Counted from the first letter of the stretch, positions 41,179 to 50,128 are shown. The stretch is DNA of 64,000 nt from Anaerolineales bacterium (GCA_014860745.1 JACZJC010000020.1:1-64000); one strand, 5' to 3'. Notes: generated by a model from the letters alone, not told the origin. A program made the numbers and translations.

Positions 41179-41402
41179 GCCGCGACCTTCGAAAATATGT
41201 AAAAGATACCAACACGCGCATTCTGATCGGCGCGATCCTTTTACTGTTCGTCATCGGCATCGCCTTGATTTGGATTATTTATGGGTTTGGTGCGGCAGTC
41301 AGCGGTTTTCTCTGCCTGCTGGGCGCGCTCGTCCCAATTGCATTAATTTTTCTCGCCCTCTTCGGGCTGGATTGGATCGTAAAACGTGCAAACCGAGATT
41401 AA
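41175..41402 (+). CDS. Small two-helix membrane protein
   Basis: 75 residues from GTG 41175, whose GTGA overlaps the patatin stop. A basic start (SRDLRKYVKDTN) is followed by two membrane helices (LIGAILLLFVIGIALIWIIY, then FGAAVSGFLCLLGALVPIAL with LIFLALFGLDW). No family recognised. Its tight overlap on both sides puts it in an operon with patatin and the alpha/beta hydrolase. Confidence 0.6.
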   Translation: MSRDLRKYVKDTNTRILIGAILLLFVIGIALIWIIYGFGAAVSGFLCLLGALVPIALIFLALFGLDWIVKRANRD

Positions 41403-42045
41403 TTCCGAGCTTATCTCTTTCAACGATTGGACCCTGAGGGTCCGCTCCACTTCCGCGGATAATCCGCGCCTGCTGGTGCTTGTCCACGGCTGGACCGGCG
41501 ATGAGAATTCCATGTGGGTATTTGTCCGGCGACTCCCGGAAAATTTTTGGATCATTGCTCCGCGCGCGCCCCATCCAGCGGAATCCAGCGGGTTCTCATG
41601 GCGCCCGCATCTTTCCGGGACCTTTGGCATGCCCAGCCTCGAAATGTTTCTCCCCTCTGCTGGGGCATTGATCCGCCTCATAGACGAGTATGCAGCTTCG
41701 GTTAAGGTGGATGCGCGTCAATTCGACATGATGGGATTCAGCCAGGGCGGGGCAATGGTCAACCTGATCGGAATGTTGTATCCGCAGCGGGTCCGAAAAA
41801 TGGGGGTTCTGGCCGGGTTCGTCCCTTCCGGTTTGGAGAATCGAGTGGCCCAAAAAGTGCTGGCTGGAAAACATGTTTTTGTAGCTCATGGAACGCAGGA
41901 TAAATTGGTTTCTGTGGAACGTGCCCGCGAGTCTATTGGATTGCTTGAGCAGGCCGGCGCGCAGGTGACCTACTGCGAGGACGACGTTGGACACCGCTTG
42001 AGCGCAAATTGTCTGCGCGCACTGGAGAGTTACCTGCAAGATTAA
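41386..42045 (+). CDS. Alpha/beta hydrolase (carboxylesterase/phospholipase type)
   Basis: 219 residues with a complete catalytic triad: nucleophile Ser119 in MGFSQGGAM, Asp172 in GTQDKLV and His203 in DVGHRLS; HGWTGDENS is the oxyanion loop. The layout is that of small carboxylesterases/lysophospholipases. With patatin two genes upstream, a lipid ester substrate is reasonable but not proven. It starts at GTG 41386, overlapping the membrane-protein gene by 17 bp. Confidence 0.85.
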   Translation: MQTEINSELISFNDWTLRVRSTSADNPRLLVLVHGWTGDENSMWVFVRRLPENFWIIAPRAPHPAESSGFSWRPHLSGTFGMPSLEMFLPSAGALIRLIDEYAASVKVDARQFDMMGFSQGGAMVNLIGMLYPQRVRKMGVLAGFVPSGLENRVAQKVLAGKHVFVAHGTQDKLVSVERARESIGLLEQAGAQVTYCEDDVGHRLSANCLRALESYLQD

Positions 42046-42046
42046 T

Positions 42047-42117
42047 GTATTCTCACTGTGCTGTTGACGCTCATTTTGTTTACAGGTATGCTTGCAAGAG
42101 AATACGTTTTTCTTTTT
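42047..42117 (+). other. Inverted repeat around a promoter, possible long-loop terminator
   Basis: GTATTCTC (42047-42054) and GAGAATAC (42098-42105) flank the promoter at 42064-42092 and are followed by GTTTTTCTTTTT. It may be an operator pair, or a terminator for the upstream hydrolase with a 43-nt loop. Confidence 0.4.
42064..42092 (+). promoter_or_regulatory. Promoter of the second L,D-transpeptidase gene
   Basis: TTGACG (42064-42069), 17-bp spacer, TATGCT (42087-42092). The transcript would carry a leader of about 78 nt. Confidence 0.65.
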
Positions 42118-42176
42118 AGCAAAGCTGTGAGCGATGGGATTATCGCTGTACGGATTTTTATTTTCCAAGGTGAAGT

Positions 42177-43334
42177 ATGAAACGAACCATTTCAAGACGT
42201 GATTTTCTTAAACTGGCAGGTGTCGGATTGGGCGCGATGGCGTTCAACCCGTATAAATTTCCGCTGGTTGAATCTTTATATACCCCAAAACGATTGCCTC
42301 AATTCCCAACAAGTGAAATTATTGGCCGCGTGGTAGATAATGATGTAGATCTTCGCAGCCGCCCGACGAATGATCCCGGCTTGAACACATCGGTCGGTAA
42401 ACTAGGCGCAGATACGCTTGTGGAGTGGAACCGTGAAGTGATCGGGAATGTGGTTGGCGGACTTTCCAACCAGCGTTATATTGAAACGCCGCAAGGTTAT
42501 GTGTATGGGTCTGTGGTTCAGCCAACCCGCAATCTTCCCAATACACCGATCACCGAAATGCCTGCCGGCCAACCTGGTTTTTGGGTGGAAATCACCGTTC
42601 CTTATGTGGACCTTACTCACGAAGGTGTTGTGGCTTCTCCGTGGTTGCAGGATCACATTACCTATAGCTTCCCGCCGCGTTTGTATTATGGTCAGGTGGT
42701 GTGGATCGACCAGGTCCGACAGAGCAACGGTTTTGTAGAATATCGCTGGAGCGAAGATGCGTATGGTCATGGCTATGGATACGGCGGTTCCTATGGCGAA
42801 TTCTTCTGGCTGGATGGTGCCGCTGCCAAGGTCCTCACCGACGCGGATGTTGCGCCGATCAGCCCGGACTTTGATCCAAACGAAAAGACGATAGCCGTTG
42901 ATTTGGATTATCAGACTTTATCCTGTTACGAAGGTAAAAACGAAGTCTTCTTCTGCCGGATTTCAAGCGGCAAGGCGTACGACCCCGTCACGGGTCAAAT
43001 CACGGATGAGTTTGCCACCCCTGCTGGAAATCTATTTACCCACTGGAAGATTATTTCCAAAAACATGACAGCCGGTTCGGCCCAGGCGGGGTATTCCACC
43101 CCGGCTGTTCCCTGGTCAACCTTCATCAGCGGTGAAGGCATCGCCATTCATGGCGCGTTTTGGCATAATGCCTTCGGCGAGAAGCGGTCGCATGGCTGTA
43201 TTAATGTATCGCCGGAACACGCCAAGTGGATCTTCCGCTGGACGACGCCTTACATATCCCTTGCTCAAAGCGAAATGCGAATGAGCCTCCCGGATCACGG
43301 CACGATTGTGCTGTCTACGGAGAGGACTTTCTAA
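42177..43334 (+). CDS. L,D-transpeptidase (YkuD) with Tat-type signal, second copy
   Basis: 385 residues, paralogous to the protein at 16564. Tat signal (SRRDFLKLAGVGLGAMAFNP), SH3-like middle (VVDNDVDLRSRPTNDPGLN, GYVYGSVVQPTRNLPN), and YkuD domain (KTIAVDLDYQTLSCYEGKNE... FHNAFGEKRSHGCINVSPEH) with catalytic Cys341. It should act on peptidoglycan outside the membrane. RBS AAGGTGA lies 5 nt before ATG. CcdA follows 18 bp downstream, so the two may be co-transcribed. Confidence 0.93.
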   Translation: MKRTISRRDFLKLAGVGLGAMAFNPYKFPLVESLYTPKRLPQFPTSEIIGRVVDNDVDLRSRPTNDPGLNTSVGKLGADTLVEWNREVIGNVVGGLSNQRYIETPQGYVYGSVVQPTRNLPNTPITEMPAGQPGFWVEITVPYVDLTHEGVVASPWLQDHITYSFPPRLYYGQVVWIDQVRQSNGFVEYRWSEDAYGHGYGYGGSYGEFFWLDGAAAKVLTDADVAPISPDFDPNEKTIAVDLDYQTLSCYEGKNEVFFCRISSGKAYDPVTGQITDEFATPAGNLFTHWKIISKNMTAGSAQAGYSTPAVPWSTFISGEGIAIHGAFWHNAFGEKRSHGCINVSPEHAKWIFRWTTPYISLAQSEMRMSLPDHGTIVLSTERTF

Positions 43335-43352
43335 CCCGAGGTATTTAAATTC

Positions 43353-44075
43353 ATGGAAATTTCCCAAATTAGTGTTTGGCTCGCCTTTTTGGCGGGGCTT
43401 GCTTCCTTTCTTTCCCCCTGTGTATTTTCCCTTGTGCCGGCATATGTGGGGTATCTTGGCGGACGTGCAGCAGGCTCCGGAGACCAGCCCAATCGCTGGC
43501 TGACTTTCAGCCATGGTGTCGCATTTGTGTTGGGATTTAGCGTCGTTTTTATCCTTCTTGGGGTGGCGGCCTCCTTTGCGGGCGGCCTGCTGTATGACCT
43601 GCGGTATTGGCTGGCGAAAATCGGCGGCATTGTTGTTATCATCTTTGGCCTGCATATGATCGGTGTGTTTCATATCCCATTTCTCGCGTATGACACACGC
43701 GTACAACAAGCACCCGACCCAAAACTAGGCTATTTCTCTTCCGCGTTGATGGGCGTTTTCTTTTCGGCAGGTTGGTCTCCCTGTGTTGGTCCCGTCCTTG
43801 GCGCGATCCTCACCCTTGCCGTGAATGGCGGCTCCATCTCACAGGGAGCAACTCTCCTTACGTTCTATTCGGCGGGGCTCGCCATTCCATTTCTGGTTGC
43901 GGCATTGGGCATTGGCTGGGTGACCGCCACCCTGAAAAAATACAACAAGATTATGCGGTATGTCGAGATCGCGATGGGTGTCGTTCTGGTCATTGTCGGG
44001 GTGATGCTCTTCACCGGTCTTTTTGAGCTGATTGCCCAGCAGGGCCAATTTTTCTATTTTGATTTTGGGATTTAG
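43353..44075 (+). CDS. ccdA: Cytochrome c biogenesis protein CcdA
   Basis: 240 residues, six membrane helices. CcdA carries reducing equivalents from cytoplasmic thioredoxin across the membrane to extracytoplasmic thiol proteins. Redox cysteines are Cys23 in FLSPCVFSLVP and Cys144 in GWSPCVGPVLG, each before a proline-rich kink as in the family. Likely clients are apocytochrome c or other envelope disulfides. RBS GAGGT precedes ATG 43353. The glutaredoxin-DUF2085 gene follows after a 147-bp gap. Confidence 0.94.
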   Translation: MEISQISVWLAFLAGLASFLSPCVFSLVPAYVGYLGGRAAGSGDQPNRWLTFSHGVAFVLGFSVVFILLGVAASFAGGLLYDLRYWLAKIGGIVVIIFGLHMIGVFHIPFLAYDTRVQQAPDPKLGYFSSALMGVFFSAGWSPCVGPVLGAILTLAVNGGSISQGATLLTFYSAGLAIPFLVAALGIGWVTATLKKYNKIMRYVEIAMGVVLVIVGVMLFTGLFELIAQQGQFFYFDFGI

Positions 44076-44222
44076 CCTGCGCGTAAAAAACAAGGTTATT
44101 GATAGACCCTGAAGGTTTTTTTAGCGAACGAAATGGAATGTTTGCAAGAAGAACTCTGGTAAAAAACGGTTTTGATTGCAACGATAACCTTAAGGGTCTT
44201 TTATATTTAATAGGAAACTTCC

Positions 44223-45233
44223 ATGCTCAACGTGACCCTCTACACTCGCAAGGACTGCAAACTCTGTGACGAGGTCAAGGCTGAACTTGCTGGCCTTCAA
44301 GACCGGTATCCCCATCGACTTGTCGAAGTGGATATCGGTATGGATGCTGCCCTGGCTGCCAAATATGGCCAGCTCATCCCTGTGGTGGAGGCGGGTCCCT
44401 ACAAGCTGCAAGCGCCCATCTCCCGCCAGAAACTTCAAGTCACCCTTGGCGCCGCCTTGGATAGGAAGAATCAATTGGAAAAACTGGAAGACCCTGAATA
44501 CAAGCAGCGCATCCTAAAGGGGCAAAACGTAACCACCGGTGACCGCGTCTCGTTTTGGATTGCCCGGCGATATTTGCTGATCTTGAATCTCTTCATGCTC
44601 TTTTACGTTGGCCTGCCTTTCCTTGCGCCTACGTTGATGAAACTAAACGCGCCCTTGCCCGCACAGATCATCTACCGGATGTACAAACCTCTGTGCCATC
44701 AATTCGGGTTTCGCTCGTTTTTCCTGTACGGCGAACAGCCTTTCTATCCACTGGCAGAGGCGGGAGTGACTGGCGTTAAAACGTTCGAAGAAGTGACAGG
44801 CATCGCCGATCTGAACAACCCTTACAGTTTCACGCGATTCGACGCCCGTAACTACATCGGAAATGATGCGGTCGGTTTTAAAGTTGCTTTATGTGAGCGC
44901 GATGTGGCCATTTACCTTGCCATCCTCGGCTTTGGCCTGGTGTTTGGCCTGACAGGCCGCCGACTAAAATCCCTGCATTGGATGCTTTGGCTGGTGGTCG
45001 GCATGGGGCCGATCGGCCTCGACGGTTTCTCGCAGCTCTTCAGTCAGTTCAACTGGGATTGGCTCGCGGCCCTTGTCCCGTATCGTGAAAGCACACCAAT
45101 CCTGCGTACTCTGACTGGCGCGCTCTTTGGGCTTGCCACTGCCTGGTTTGCCTATCCCAATATCGAAGAGTCGATGAACGAAACCCGCCAATATTACATC
45201 AAAAAATTTGCGGTCAGGCAGGCTTCCGAATAA
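44223..45233 (+). CDS. Glutaredoxin-like domain fused to a DUF2085 membrane domain
   Basis: 336 residues. The N-terminal ~80 residues are a DUF836/glutaredoxin-like domain (VTLYTRKDCKLCDEVKAEL) with Cys12-x-x-Cys15 and the cis-Pro IPVVEAG. Residues ~110-320 form DUF2085: membrane helices plus PLCHQFGFRSFFLYGEQ, LCERDVAIYLAI and GPIGLDGFSQLF, the conserved CHQ, CERD and DG blocks. The fusion suggests electron transfer between a cytoplasmic thiol and conserved Cys/His of the membrane domain, near CcdA. DUF2085 function is unknown. Confidence 0.85.
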   Translation: MLNVTLYTRKDCKLCDEVKAELAGLQDRYPHRLVEVDIGMDAALAAKYGQLIPVVEAGPYKLQAPISRQKLQVTLGAALDRKNQLEKLEDPEYKQRILKGQNVTTGDRVSFWIARRYLLILNLFMLFYVGLPFLAPTLMKLNAPLPAQIIYRMYKPLCHQFGFRSFFLYGEQPFYPLAEAGVTGVKTFEEVTGIADLNNPYSFTRFDARNYIGNDAVGFKVALCERDVAIYLAILGFGLVFGLTGRRLKSLHWMLWLVVGMGPIGLDGFSQLFSQFNWDWLAALVPYRESTPILRTLTGALFGLATAWFAYPNIEESMNETRQYYIKKFAVRQASE

Positions 45234-46012
45234 TGCCATTTCATGAAAAGAATGACCTGCGTTATTACAGCTTTGATTTTTTTTCAAACACAGTCATGCA
45301 GGCTGTCTTTACAAGACACGGCGGGGTAAGCCCTGCTCCCTGGCAGTCCCTTAATCTCGGCGGATCGGTGGGGGATGAACCAGGTCGCGTGGCAGAGAAT
45401 CGACTGTGCATTTTCGATGCGCTTGGCCGCGACCGCGCCTCCATCCATGACGTTTGGCTGGTTCACGGCACAGACATTGTCTACGCCGACGCACCCCGCC
45501 CGCTCGAACATCATCCCGAACGCGCCGATATTCTTTTGACGAACAACCCCGAGGTTTCACTCTTCATGCGCTTCGCGGATTGTGTCCCTCTGCTTTTTCA
45601 CGACTCGAAGAAAAATGTCATTGGCATTGCCCATGCGGGCTGGATGGGAACGGTCAAGGGTGTGGCAGAGAAAGCCGTTGAAGGAATGCGATCCCGTTAC
45701 GGCAGCAAGCCCGAAGATATAGTTGCAGGCATTGGTCCATCCATTGGCGGGGATCATTATGAAGTCGGCGAAGATGTGGTTTCCCAATTCCGCGAGAAAT
45801 ACGGTAGGGATGAGGAGCGTATTCTCCAATCCAGAAATGGTAGTACCTATCTGGATTTGTGGGCAGCCAACCTGCTCCAGTTGCGAAATGCAGGCGTTGA
45901 GCAGGTACAGATTTCCGGTATTTGTACGGCTTGTCATTTGGAAGATTGGTTCTCGCACCGCGCTGAAAAAGGGAAGACGGGCCGCTTTGGCGTGTTGATG
46001 GCTTTGGTGTAA
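45233..46012 (+). CDS. pgeF: Multicopper-polyphenol-oxidase-like purine nucleoside enzyme (YlmD/YfiH family)
   Basis: 259 residues of the DUF152/LACC1 family. Motifs: FTRHGGVSPAPWQSLNLGG, VWLVHGTDIV (His), MRFADCVPLLFHD (Cys), IGIAHAGWMGTVKGVAEKAV (His) and AGIGPSIGGDHYEVG. These His-Cys-His residues bind zinc. The family was found to phosphorolyse/deaminate purine nucleosides, and in E. coli YfiH prevents peptidoglycan misincorporation. The start ATG overlaps the previous TAA by one base. With yggS and yggT downstream it mirrors the ylmD-ylmE-ylmG cell-division neighbourhood. Confidence 0.92.
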   Translation: MPFHEKNDLRYYSFDFFSNTVMQAVFTRHGGVSPAPWQSLNLGGSVGDEPGRVAENRLCIFDALGRDRASIHDVWLVHGTDIVYADAPRPLEHHPERADILLTNNPEVSLFMRFADCVPLLFHDSKKNVIGIAHAGWMGTVKGVAEKAVEGMRSRYGSKPEDIVAGIGPSIGGDHYEVGEDVVSQFREKYGRDEERILQSRNGSTYLDLWAANLLQLRNAGVEQVQISGICTACHLEDWFSHRAEKGKTGRFGVLMALV

Positions 46013-46183
46013 AACTCCGTAGACCGGAATTTGTCAGAAGGGCGAATGTTGGGCTCGTGCAAGCAGGCTTGGGTTAGGAAAGAAGCGCGGTTCGGTTACA
46101 GAGAGACGCATAAAATCCAAAGCCGGGTTTTGATTTTGACTCGTAAGTTGTTCCAATAATTTAGTAATGTATGTTACACGCGG

Positions 46184-46189
46184 TAAAAT
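46184..46189 (+). promoter_or_regulatory. -10 box of the likely leaderless yggS transcript
   Basis: TAAAAT ends 6 nt before ATG 46196; no SD is present. The 183-bp gap before yggS holds nothing else I can support. Confidence 0.5.
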
Positions 46190-46195
46190 AAATCC

Positions 46196-46921
46196 ATGAA
46201 TGAATTAGTCGAATCCATCCGGGAAAGATATCTGATAACGCTGGGGAAAATCGCCGCTGCCGCAATAAAAGCGGGACGAAACCCAGATTCAGTAAAGTTG
46301 GTAGTGGTGACGAAATCCCAGCCTGTGGATGTTGTGCGTGCGGCAGTGGAGGCGGGTGTGAATATTTTGGGAGAGAATTACCCCGAAGAAGGTGTTATGA
46401 AAATTCAATCTCTCCGGGAATTTTCTGCGGTAGAATGGCACATGATCGGCCATGTGCAAAGCCGTAAAGCGCCGCTCGTGGCTGGGAACTTTAACTTCTT
46501 ACATTCGCTCGACAGCCTGAAACTTGCCAAAAAGCTGGATCGGTTTTGCGGTGAAGCGGAGCGGAAGCTGCCTGTTTTACTTGAGTTCAATGTCGGCGGC
46601 GAGGAAAGCAAAGGCGGCTGGCCTGCCTGGGATGAGGCGCGCTGGCAGGAGCTTTCTGCTGAATTGGGTGAAATTTTTACCCTGCCGAATTTGAAAGTGC
46701 GAGGGCTGATGGCCATGCCCCCGCTGGGCGATACCGCGGAATTCTCGCGCCCATATTTTCAGAAGGTGAGGCATTTCCAGGAATTTCTTTTGGCGCAATT
46801 TCCGCAGGCAGACCTTTCGGAACTTTCGATGGGAACCAGCCTGGATTACGAAGTGGCGGTGGAAGAGGGTGCCACGTTTGTGCGGGTGGGTACGGCGATC
46901 GTCGGCGCGAGAAAAAAGTAA
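46196..46921 (+). CDS. YggS family PLP-binding homeostasis protein (PLPBP)
   Basis: 241 residues. Single TIM barrel of the alanine-racemase N-terminal type, lacking the second racemase domain. VKLVVVTKSQPVDVVRAAVE has the PLP-binding Lys; GENYPEEGVMKI, WHMIGHVQSRKAPLV and LSMGTSLDYEVAVEEGATFVRVG are family signatures. It buffers PLP and affects amino-acid balance. YggT follows 11 bp after the stop. Confidence 0.93.
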   Translation: MNELVESIRERYLITLGKIAAAAIKAGRNPDSVKLVVVTKSQPVDVVRAAVEAGVNILGENYPEEGVMKIQSLREFSAVEWHMIGHVQSRKAPLVAGNFNFLHSLDSLKLAKKLDRFCGEAERKLPVLLEFNVGGEESKGGWPAWDEARWQELSAELGEIFTLPNLKVRGLMAMPPLGDTAEFSRPYFQKVRHFQEFLLAQFPQADLSELSMGTSLDYEVAVEEGATFVRVGTAIVGARKK

Positions 46922-46932
46922 ACGGAGACGGA

Positions 46933-47196
46933 ATGAATTTTGAATTATTAGCATTGATCATTACTTCGATTGCGCGTTTGTTTATTTATGTTGTGATTGC
47001 CTCCTCCCTGCTTTCCTATTTCCTACCGCCCTATCATCCGGTGCGAGAGGCGTTGGACCGCATCGTGGACCCATTCCTGAATCCGATCCGTAATTTAATG
47101 CCGCGGGCGGGTATGATCGATTTCAGCCCGTTGATCTTGATTTTGGCGGTCGAGTTTTTATCGCGGATCCTGATCACGATCCTGTTCTCTTTGTAA
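46933..47196 (+). CDS. YggT family membrane protein
   Basis: 87 residues with two membrane helices: LIITSIARLFIYVVIASSLL then FSPLILILAVEFLSRILITI, joined by VDPFLNPIRNLMPRAGMID, the YggT signature. In Gram-positive and cyanobacterial relatives (YlmG) it acts in cell division or nucleoid distribution. It is in an operon between yggS and the DUF167 gene. RBS ACGGAGACGG precedes ATG 46933. Confidence 0.92.
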   Translation: MNFELLALIITSIARLFIYVVIASSLLSYFLPPYHPVREALDRIVDPFLNPIRNLMPRAGMIDFSPLILILAVEFLSRILITILFSL

Positions 47197-47208
47197 TCGA
47201 GGTGAATT

Positions 47209-47517
47209 ATGCCCAGAAAATATGTTCTTCATGATGGTCGGCGCGGGTCTGCTTTGGCGGTTCGCGTCACTCCGCGGGCCAGCGCCAGCCAGATCATTGG
47301 CGTCCTGGAGGATGGGACGATCAAGGTGCATCTCGCCACTGATGCCTCCGAAGAACAGATCAATGTTGAGTTGGTGGCATTCCTCGCTGAAGTGCTCGGG
47401 GTGCCAAAGTCACGGGTGGAGATCGTTGCCGGTGGGAATGGCAGGGATAAATTGATCTCGATCCTGGATATGGATGTGGAGACGGTTCATCAGCGCGTTT
47501 TAGCGTACATGGATTGA
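47209..47517 (+). CDS. DUF167 (YggU) family protein
   Basis: 102 residues matching DUF167: LAVRVTPRASASQIIGVLED, TIKVHLATDASEEQINVELV, AEVLGVPKSRVEIVAGGNGRDKLI. A small alpha/beta protein of unknown function, often found after yggT as here. RBS GAGGTGA precedes ATG 47209. A terminator follows. Confidence 0.9.
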   Translation: MPRKYVLHDGRRGSALAVRVTPRASASQIIGVLEDGTIKVHLATDASEEQINVELVAFLAEVLGVPKSRVEIVAGGNGRDKLISILDMDVETVHQRVLAYMD

Positions 47518-47537
47518 TTTTGTTGGATATGAATAAT

Positions 47538-47572
47538 AAAAGGATGAAAGACCAAGAGTCTTTCATCCTTTT
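47538..47572. terminator. Bidirectional terminator between convergent genes
   Basis: AAAAGGATGAAAG/CTTTCATCCTTTT stem with a ~9-nt loop; serves the yggU transcript and the convergent transglycosylase transcript. Confidence 0.85.
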
Positions 47573-47637
47573 GATTTAAGATCTTCAAATTGATATCTTA
47601 AAAGACCTCAAGAAACGCAAGTGATGACTTGTGTCAA

Positions 47638-50058
47638 TTATTCTGCCTTGCCATACAGCCGCCGATAGACGATGTGGATCTCATAAATATTGCGGATGTA
47701 ATTGCGCGTCTCTTCGAAGCGTACGGATTCAAGGAACAGATCGGGATCATCACCGGAGAGGTTCTTCCATTCCAGCGCGTTGCCCGGCCCGCCGTTGTAT
47801 GCGGCGAGCGCGGCATACAAATCCCCGCCGAACAAACGGAGATTATTGGCGAGATAATGTGTGCCAAACATGATGCTGACATACGGACGGTAGAGGTCGT
47901 CTTCCGTATAGTTGGGCGGCTTCCCAAGTTCAGATGCGATCTGAGCGCCGGTGGTCGGGATGACCTGCATCAATCCCCTCGCGCCCGCGCTCGAGCTGAC
48001 AAATCCCTCGAAGAGACTCTCCTGCCGGACCACGCTAAAGGTGAATAAGGGGTCAAATCCTTCCTGCTGTGATTCGGGAATGATCAAATCGGAATAATAC
48101 AACCCGTATCGGATGCGGCTGAAATAGGGAGGAGCCATCATCGATTCGGTGTGTTCGTCCAGCCCGGCCAGGGTCAATACCTGGCGTGCCGCAAAGATGG
48201 CGGAGCGGTACAGGCCGAGATCCACCAGGTAATTCGCCAGGCGGTAACTGCCAACCGCTTCCAGTTTCAATTCCAATTCTGTGCGCAGACTCTCGAATTC
48301 AAGGCGCGCTTTTTCATACAGCCCTAAATTCCAATATTCATTGCCGCGAATCACACGCTCATCCGATCCAAGAGCGCCTAAACCGTTTAAGTCCGTTTCA
48401 GGCGGGAGATTGAACGTCAGGCGAATCCAGGCATCCGCATCCCGTCGTTCTGCGGCGAGGTCAGGTGTGTAATTTGTGGAAGACGCCGGCGCAAAAGGCG
48501 CCTGGTCGGTGAGCAGGTCGCGGGCGCGTTCGCTGTAATATCCGCCGGAGTCCAGGTTTTGCCCGGTGCGCCATGCGTTTAGCGCGGCTTCATTATCGCC
48601 AAGTTTTTGCTGGCTTTTTCCGATCCATAAATTAGCCCGCGCCTGGGCCGTCGGAGATGGCGAGAGGCCGAGGCTGCGATTAAAGGAATCCAGCGCCGAT
48701 GTAAAATTCCCCTGGCGGTAATAAATGACGCCCATTAAAAATACAGCATCGGGTGCCTGGGTTGTGCCCGGATATTCATTCGCCACGCGGGACCAGGTTT
48801 CCACTGCCCTCTCGTATTGCGCATCCCGCTCGTAAATCCGCGCCGCGCTCATCAGGTAATCTGTGGAAAGCGTGGTGTTCGGGACGATGGAGACAAACTC
48901 TAAAAGAGTTTGTGCGGCTTTGGAATAATCTCCTTTTTGTGACCATTCGATAAACGCCTTTTCTCCCCACGCATCCCCCCAATTCGGGTGGGATGGAAAA
49001 TTGGCGATGAATGTTCCGTAATCCTGCAGAGCTTCATCGTAAAAACTTAAATTGCGGCGCGATTGTGCGCGGTAATAGTAGGCCGTCCCGTCGTTGTCGG
49101 CGGGGTTCGATGAAAGGTAGCGGTCAAATGCGGCGATGGCTACAGCATATTGCCCGGCGAAAAAATCCACCAGGCCGCGATCCAGCTCATTGACCGTACC
49201 GCCTGCATCGAGGAGGGCTACAAGGCTGAGATAGGCATGATATGAGAGCGGATAATTTTCCACAGCGAATCGAAATTTTTCCAAGGCCGCTTCGTTCTGA
49301 CCCTGCGCCTGATACACCAGCCCGGACTCGTACCCAGCCTGAGCCTTGATGTAATCGTTCGGGGCGCGCGCTGTGATGCCGTCATATAAAGCCAGCGCGG
49401 AATCATAATTTCCCATTCGGGTATGTGTGGATGCGACTTTCAAATCGACGGCGATGTCGTCGCCCAGGGCAGGAGATTGGATGGCAGCTGTATACGCCGC
49501 CAGCGCGGCGGGATAATCTTTGGCGCTGTAAAGGGCGTCGCCCCTTAATTCCTGAACGTAGGCATCGAGATAACCCGGGCGCAGAACCAGATATGTCTGC
49601 CATGAATCGGCGGCGGCGGAATAATTTTCCAGCCGAAAATGGACAAACCCCTGCAGGAAATATGCCTGGGCAAGATGCGGAGAATCAGGATATTCATTGA
49701 TTAATGCCTGAATCGAGGTGAAGGTCTCGTTATATCTTTTCTCGGCATATAGAATCCGCGCCTCTCCCCATTTGGCGGAGGCACGCAAGAGCGGGTCCGG
49801 CGAATCTTGAAGGACGATCTGGTAATCGAGAAGTGCGCTTTCGTAGTCTCCATAGAAGAGAGCCTTGTCGCCTACGCTAACGCGGGCAGTGATGGGCGGT
49901 GTGGGTGTGATCGTGGGGGTCGGCGATGCTTCGGGAGTGGGGGATTGGCTCGGAGTTAACGTCCAGCCGGGGGGGATGGTGGGAATGCCCGATAGGAGGG
50001 AACAGCCTGCAATGGAAAAAACAAGCCAGAGCCCGAGAATGAGGCGAAGAGTCTTCAT
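47638..50058 (-). CDS. Lytic transglycosylase lipoprotein with TPR repeats (SLT domain)
   Basis: 806 residues from ATG 50058, chosen because it gives a lipoprotein signal (LRLILGLWLVFSIAGC). A Thr/Pro linker (SQSPTPEASPTPTITPT) follows, then about 14 TPR-like helical repeats (~60-600; e.g. FYGDYESALLDYQIVLQDSP), and a C-terminal soluble lytic transglycosylase domain: VRQESLFEGFVSSSAGARGL with the catalytic Glu in RQES, MQVIPTTG, YNGGPGNALEW and YIRNIYEI. It should cleave glycan strands outside the membrane, with the TPR superhelix guiding substrate or partners. Confidence 0.92.
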   Translation of the reverse strand: MKTLRLILGLWLVFSIAGCSLLSGIPTIPPGWTLTPSQSPTPEASPTPTITPTPPITARVSVGDKALFYGDYESALLDYQIVLQDSPDPLLRASAKWGEARILYAEKRYNETFTSIQALINEYPDSPHLAQAYFLQGFVHFRLENYSAAADSWQTYLVLRPGYLDAYVQELRGDALYSAKDYPAALAAYTAAIQSPALGDDIAVDLKVASTHTRMGNYDSALALYDGITARAPNDYIKAQAGYESGLVYQAQGQNEAALEKFRFAVENYPLSYHAYLSLVALLDAGGTVNELDRGLVDFFAGQYAVAIAAFDRYLSSNPADNDGTAYYYRAQSRRNLSFYDEALQDYGTFIANFPSHPNWGDAWGEKAFIEWSQKGDYSKAAQTLLEFVSIVPNTTLSTDYLMSAARIYERDAQYERAVETWSRVANEYPGTTQAPDAVFLMGVIYYRQGNFTSALDSFNRSLGLSPSPTAQARANLWIGKSQQKLGDNEAALNAWRTGQNLDSGGYYSERARDLLTDQAPFAPASSTNYTPDLAAERRDADAWIRLTFNLPPETDLNGLGALGSDERVIRGNEYWNLGLYEKARLEFESLRTELELKLEAVGSYRLANYLVDLGLYRSAIFAARQVLTLAGLDEHTESMMAPPYFSRIRYGLYYSDLIIPESQQEGFDPLFTFSVVRQESLFEGFVSSSAGARGLMQVIPTTGAQIASELGKPPNYTEDDLYRPYVSIMFGTHYLANNLRLFGGDLYAALAAYNGGPGNALEWKNLSGDDPDLFLESVRFEETRNYIRNIYEIHIVYRRLYGKAE

Positions 50059-50099
50059 CCCATTTTTATAACGGTAAAAGACGGGTGCGTCAAGCAAGG

Positions 50100-50128
50100 T
50101 TGTATTCGAGTAATGTGTGATATATAAT
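50100..50128 (+). promoter_or_regulatory. Promoter of the polyamine-binding protein gene
   Basis: TTGTAT (50100-50105), 17-bp spacer, TATAAT (50123-50128), then a ~28-nt leader with RBS AGAGGAAG. Confidence 0.7.
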
